Assembly (NCBI GenBank): GCA_023406965.1
Contig: JAEXTI010000146.1
Span: 1 to 7,491, forward strand
DNA: 7,491 bases
Direction: 5' to 3'
Source: Chloroflexota bacterium
GTDB lineage: Bacteria > Chloroflexota > Anaerolineae > Anaerolineales > Anaerolineaceae
Translations under genes and position numbers: made by a program
The notes under the pieces: model-generated
Database searches by the model: none
The model's input: only the letters and a program-made list of their open reading frames with translations
Told to the model about the DNA's origin: nothing
Part shown: piece by piece, positions 6,050 through 7,491 of the stretch
Layout of the letters: the number at the start of each line of letters is the position of its first letter
Numbering within the stretch: position 1 is the stretch's first letter

Positions 6050-6804
6050 CCCAACCCTCAACAATTAAACAATCCTTCGCCTGGTGGTGCGTCAGCCAGG
6101 CGGTTCAAGACGCTCCCGCATTCCTGCGCTCCGCCCGCCAGATTGGCTTTCAGGGCGTAGAATTGCTGCCCCGCGAACTCTGGGGCGCGGCCCGCGACGC
6201 CGGGCTGGTGATTGCCAGCGAGGCAGCCGGATCGTTGACCGACGGGCTCAATCGCCGCGCCAACCACCCGGTCATTGAAGATGAGGTGGGCCAAAAACTG
6301 GCTCTGGCCCACCAGTACGGCATCCTCAACCTGATTGTCTTCTCAGGCAACCGCGACGGTTTGGACGACGAAACCGGGTTGGAAGCCACCGTGGAAGGGC
6401 TGCGCAGACTGGCCCCCGCCGCCGAGGCCGCCGGAGTGAACCTGGTCATTGAGTTACTCAACTCCAAAGTTGATCACCCTGATTACCAATGCGACCACAC
6501 CGCCTGGGCCGTGCGCGCCGTGGAGCAGGTTGCCTCGCCGCGGGTGAAAATCCTTTATGATATCTACCATATGCAGATCATGGAAGGCGACATTATCCGC
6601 ACCATTCGCGCCCACGCCAATTACTTCGGCCACGTACACACCGCCGGAAACCCCGGACGCAGCGACCCGGATGAGACGCAAGAACTTTACTACCCGGCCA
6701 TCCTGGGCGCGCTCAAAGAAAGCGGCTACAACGGCTTCGTTGGGCACGAGTTTGTGCCCAAGGGCGACCCGCTCAAAGCACTAGAGGCAGCCTATCATCT
6801 GTGA
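6046..6804 (+). CDS. Hydroxypyruvate isomerase family TIM-barrel protein
   Basis: The 252-residue protein belongs to the xylose-isomerase-like TIM-barrel superfamily, closest by eye to hydroxypyruvate isomerase (Hyi). That enzyme interconverts hydroxypyruvate and tartronate semialdehyde in the cytoplasm. Evidence includes GFQGVELLPRELW (34-46), a Glu on a barrel strand in VIELLNSK (E136), YDIYHMQ (171-177, D172), FGHVHTAGNPGR (194-205, H198) and GHEF (233-236, E235). E136, D172, H198 and E235 match the expected metal-binding and catalytic set. Family length is about 255-260, so it is complete. Related 2-oxo-tetronate isomerases (OtnI) share these motifs, so the substrate is uncertain; no glyoxylate-carboligase or tartronate-semialdehyde reductase gene is in the window. 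The ATG overlaps the sigma factor TGA in ATGA and lacks its own Shine-Dalgarno, pointing to translational coupling. Confidence 0.85.
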   Translation: MTQPSTIKQSFAWWCVSQAVQDAPAFLRSARQIGFQGVELLPRELWGAARDAGLVIASEAAGSLTDGLNRRANHPVIEDEVGQKLALAHQYGILNLIVFSGNRDGLDDETGLEATVEGLRRLAPAAEAAGVNLVIELLNSKVDHPDYQCDHTAWAVRAVEQVASPRVKILYDIYHMQIMEGDIIRTIRAHANYFGHVHTAGNPGRSDPDETQELYYPAILGALKESGYNGFVGHEFVPKGDPLKALEAAYHL

Positions 6805-6806
6805 GG

Positions 6807-6834
6807 TTAAAAACCACCTACCAGCCCCAGGCTG
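6807..6834 (-). terminator. Weak candidate terminator after arsC
   Basis: Reading the minus strand after the arsC stop, CAGCC-TGG-GGCTG forms a 5-bp stem (6822-6834). A TTTTT run (6809-6813) follows only after a further 8 nt, so efficiency would be low. The 34-bp gap between convergent genes leaves little other room. Confidence 0.2.
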
Positions 6835-6838
6835 CTTA

Positions 6839-7258
6839 TCAATCTGTGCGAGCCAGGTATTCTAATACCTGCTGGTGAATTTGGTCCCGTACCAGCCGGA
6901 AGGCTGTTAGCTTTTCTTCCAGGCTGCCTTCCGCTTTGGCCGGGTCGCTGAAGCCGATATGTACGCGCTTGCCGGAGCCTAGCCACACCGGGCAGTTTTC
7001 AGCCGCGTGATCACAGACCGTCAACACCAGATCGAAGGCCCGCCCAAGGAACTCCTCGGTCGATTTGGATCGTCCCGCGTGCTGGATGCCGATTTCGGCC
7101 AGCGCCTGCAAGGCCAGCGGGTGCACGTACCCAGAGGGCTGTGTCCCGGCACTGACGGCCTGCCAGGAATCACCCAGGAAGCGGTTCACCAATGCTTCAG
7201 CCATCTGGCTGCGGCAGGAATTTCCGGTGCAGAGAATTAAAACAGTTTTCTTCTTCAT
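6839..7258 (-). CDS. arsC: Arsenate reductase, thioredoxin-coupled (low-molecular-weight PTPase fold)
   Basis: The 139-residue cytoplasmic enzyme should reduce arsenate to arsenite using a cysteine relay recycled by thioredoxin. The N-terminal phosphate loop is CTGNSCRS, followed by SAGT, and the redox pair is in VLTVCDHAAENCPVW; FSDPA supplies the general acid Asp. Starting at the ATG at 7258, the key residues are C10, C15, C82, C89 and D105, the same numbering I recall for the Staphylococcus aureus plasmid pI258 enzyme. This supports that start over the in-frame ATG at 7267, which would add three residues; neither has a clear Shine-Dalgarno. All relay cysteines are present, so it should be active rather than a plain phosphatase. 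No arsR, arsB or acr3 is visible here, so arsenite export would have to be encoded elsewhere. The stop is a tandem TGA-TAA, and the gene faces the isomerase gene 34 bp away. Confidence 0.93.
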   Translation of the reverse strand: MKKKTVLILCTGNSCRSQMAEALVNRFLGDSWQAVSAGTQPSGYVHPLALQALAEIGIQHAGRSKSTEEFLGRAFDLVLTVCDHAAENCPVWLGSGKRVHIGFSDPAKAEGSLEEKLTAFRLVRDQIHQQVLEYLARTD

Positions 7259-7422
7259 GGATACCATGATAACAAAATCCAGGCGCCTGCTCCATCCTCC
7301 AGCCGCGATTTAACAAACCCTTAACCCCTTGGCAACCCAAAATGCAGGGCCTACTCCGGCAACTCATGGAAAACCAAACCACTGGACGGAAAATTCAAAC
7401 CGGTATAAGATTAGTGTGGAGT

Positions 7423-7456
7423 AACTACTCAGAGGGTGAGTAAAGCACCTGAATTT
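7423..7456 (+). repeat. Second copy of the AACTACTCAG...CCTGAATTT repeat arm
   Basis: AACTACTCAG (7423-7432) and CCTGAATTT (7448-7456) repeat the two blocks at 1607-1616 and 1633-1641. The segment between, AGGGTGAGTAAA, closely resembles the reverse complement of the right arm of the first element (AGGGTGAGGAAA). Only one arm lies within the window; the hairpin at 7462-7491 immediately follows. Confidence 0.6.
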
Positions 7457-7461
7457 GAGGT

Positions 7462-7491
7462 GTGGGGGGGGGGGTTTGCCCCCCCCCCCAC
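7462..7491. repeat. Perfect G11/C11 hairpin at the window edge
   Basis: GTG followed by ten more G (7462-7474), a TTTG loop (7475-7478), then eleven C and AC (7479-7491). These make a perfect 13-bp stem reaching the last base shown, so it may extend further. The G and C homopolymers are error-prone in sequencing, so their length is uncertain. No T-run is visible that would make it a standard terminator. Confidence 0.8.

Noticed and set aside
7197..7382. 61-codon minus-strand frame upstream of arsC
   Set aside because: It overlaps the arsC start in another frame, has no ribosome binding site, and its product resembles no family I know.
1..7491. Defence island, toxin-antitoxin pair, phage or CRISPR system
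   Set aside because: Every gene visible fits a housekeeping, stress or signalling family, and no direct-repeat array, integrase or small overlapping gene pair of the expected type is present.

Overview
The window looks like chromosomal DNA from a free-living bacterium, most likely Chloroflexota (Anaerolineae-like). This is inferred from gene content and protein style: a Thr/Pro-rich lipoprotein, a compact RpoD-type sigma factor, an archaeal-style adenosine-specific kinase and a polytopic GAF histidine kinase. No rRNA or marker was available to confirm it. I found no tRNA, rRNA, CRISPR array, transposase or phage gene.

Left part (1-1412, minus strand): a lipoprotein cut by the window edge follows a DUF355 adenosine-specific kinase, 97 bp apart. 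A 307-bp divergent intergenic stretch (1413-1719) then holds a small palindromic repeat and a promoter for the next gene.

Middle (1720-4100): a membrane sensor histidine kinase of the HisKA_3 class, with no response regulator beside it, converges on and overlaps by 4 bp an RdgB-type nucleotide-pool-cleaning pyrophosphatase. A 253-bp divergent spacer (4101-4353) carries a near-consensus sigma-70 promoter with nested dyad symmetry firing rightward, and a possible extended -10 promoter firing leftward.

Right part (4354-6804): a compact plus-strand operon of yceD (DUF177), an RpoD-like sigma factor starting at TTG, and a hydroxypyruvate-isomerase-family TIM barrel whose start overlaps the sigma stop (ATGA). 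The usual yceD partner rpmF is absent. A thioredoxin-coupled arsenate reductase (6839-7258) faces the operon.

The last 224 bp have no convincing gene. They hold a second copy of the repeat seen at 1607 and end in a perfect G11/C11 hairpin at the window edge. The genes form separate housekeeping, stress and signalling units rather than one pathway. I do not see a clear new multi-gene system; the most unusual signals are the repeat family, the promoter overlapping the kinase start codon, and the yceD-sigma-isomerase operon.
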